Shown: in pieces, positions 6,433 through 6,890 of the stretch | How the letters are laid out: every line of letters starts with the position of its first letter | Position numbering within the stretch: the stretch's first letter is position 1 | DNA from: Elstera litoralis | Lineage (GTDB): Bacteria > Pseudomonadota > Alphaproteobacteria > Elsterales > Elsteraceae | NCBI RefSeq assembly: GCF_000963705.1 | Contig: NZ_LAJY01000319.1 | Location: 1-6,890, forward strand | Reading direction: 5' to 3' | DNA: 6,890 bases | Made by a program: the position numbers and the translations under genes | The notes under the pieces: model-generated | Database searches by the model: none | The model's input: only the letters and a program-made list of their open reading frames with translations | What the model was told of the DNA's origin: nothing

Positions 6433-6438
6433 TATAAT
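6433..6438 (+). promoter_or_regulatory. Possible -10 hexamer in the parA-like / tsaC divergent region
   Basis: TATAAT matches the consensus exactly on the plus strand, about 100 nt before tsaC. No convincing -35 lies 16-18 bp upstream. The same AT-rich patch reads TATAGA on the minus strand, just upstream of the ParA-type gene, so it could serve either direction. An inverted repeat, GCGGT and ACCGC around TGC (6460-6472), lies nearby. Confidence 0.22.
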
Positions 6439-6536
6439 GCGGGCTGGCAAGGGCTGCGTGCGGTGCAACCGCGCAAGCCACGAAAAAACCGCTCATTCGC
6501 TTGACCCACGGGGGCGGGAGCGGCACGGTTGCCGCC

Positions 6537-6890
6537 ATGCCCATTCTGTCCGCCACCGCTGCCACCATCGCCGAAGCCGCACGCCACCTCCGCGCCGGGG
6601 GGCTCGTCGCCTTTCCGACCGAAACCGTCTACGGGTTGGGGGCCGACGCCACGCAAGATAAGGCGGTGGCCGCGATTTATGAGCTGAAAAGCCGCCCGAG
6701 CTTCAACCCGCTCATCGCCCATGTGGCCGATTTGGAAACGGCGGAACGCTATGCGATTTTCGACACCCGTGCCCGCTACCTCGCCCGCCGCCTGTGGCCC
6801 GGCGCGCTAACGCTAGTGCTGCCGCGCAATCCCGCCGCGCCGATTTCCGATCTGGTCACGGCGGGCCTGCCAACGTTGGCGATCCGGGTG
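6537..6890 (+). CDS. tsaC: Threonylcarbamoyl-AMP synthase (TsaC/Sua5, YrdC domain), 5' part, cut by right edge
   Basis: I read this directly as 118 codons from the ATG at 6537 to the window end. The enzyme makes L-threonylcarbamoyl-adenylate from threonine, bicarbonate and ATP, the first step in t6A modification of ANN-decoding tRNAs. The nucleotide-binding signature AFPTETVYGLGADA is at 25-38. The KxRP motif follows as ELKSRPSFNPLIAHV (49-63), and RLWPGALTLVLPR is at 85-97. All match the YrdC fold in order and spacing. It cannot be told here whether a C-terminal Sua5 domain follows. A TTG at 6501 is in frame upstream, but the 12 added residues (Gly/Ala-rich) look non-coding. A GGGAG at 6516-6520 is too far from the ATG to be a good Shine-Dalgarno, so the start is only moderately certain. 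Confidence 0.88.
   Translation, partial: MPILSATAATIAEAARHLRAGGLVAFPTETVYGLGADATQDKAVAAIYELKSRPSFNPLIAHVADLETAERYAIFDTRARYLARRLWPGALTLVLPRNPAAPISDLVTAGLPTLAIRV

Noticed and set aside
6501..6529. TTGACC at 6501 as a -35 box for tsaC
   Set aside because: At 17 bp spacing the -10 position reads CACGGT, which does not resemble a -10 element.
5936..6661. A 241-codon plus-strand open frame across the ParA-type gene and the tsaC start
   Set aside because: It is antisense to ParA Walker motifs and out of frame with tsaC; its His/Arg-rich product has no family resemblance.

Overview
This is a GC-rich (roughly 60-65 % by eye) chromosomal window with tightly packed genes and 4-nt start/stop overlaps. 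The protein styles (a small ParA ATPase beginning MTAKIITIAQQKGG, a CoxL-type molybdenum hydroxylase subunit, an Arg/Ala-rich GspD) suggest an alphaproteobacterium, plausibly Rhodospirillales-like. That placement is inference from sequence style, not a marker gene. No tRNA, rRNA, CRISPR array, insertion sequence or phage gene was found.

Layout. (1) Positions 1-2486, minus strand: the end of a type II secretion (T2SS) cluster. It holds gspD, a lipoprotein-type secretin whose frame is broken near 1987-2003, and then a short A24-family prepilin peptidase that starts inside the gspD stop codon and runs off the left edge. (2) Positions 2487-2694: a divergent intergenic region with a nested inverted repeat, a possible sigma70-like promoter and a strong Shine-Dalgarno. 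(3) Positions 2695-5801, plus strand: a two-gene operon. A form II CoxL-like molybdopterin-binding subunit (AYRGAGR motif) overlaps by 4 nt a CysQ-type 3'(2'),5'-bisphosphate nucleotidase. (4) Positions 5783-6415, minus strand: a small ParA/MinD-type ATPase convergent with cysQ. The two genes overlap by 19 bp, and a 10-bp perfect inverted repeat covers the cysQ stop. (5) Positions 6537-6890, plus strand: the start of threonylcarbamoyl-AMP synthase (TsaC/Sua5), divergent from the ParA gene and cut by the right edge.

How the genes relate. gspD and the prepilin peptidase are parts of one secretion machine: outer-membrane channel and pseudopilin processing. The CoxL-like subunit would normally need a 2Fe-2S subunit and an FAD subunit, and neither is in the window. 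Its coupling to cysQ is the only hint of context. The ParA ATPase has no ParB or recognisable cargo gene beside it. tsaC is a housekeeping tRNA-modification gene.

I see no clearly new multi-gene system. The points most worth a second look are the gspD frame break, the orphan CoxL-cysQ pair, and the palindrome at the convergent gene ends.
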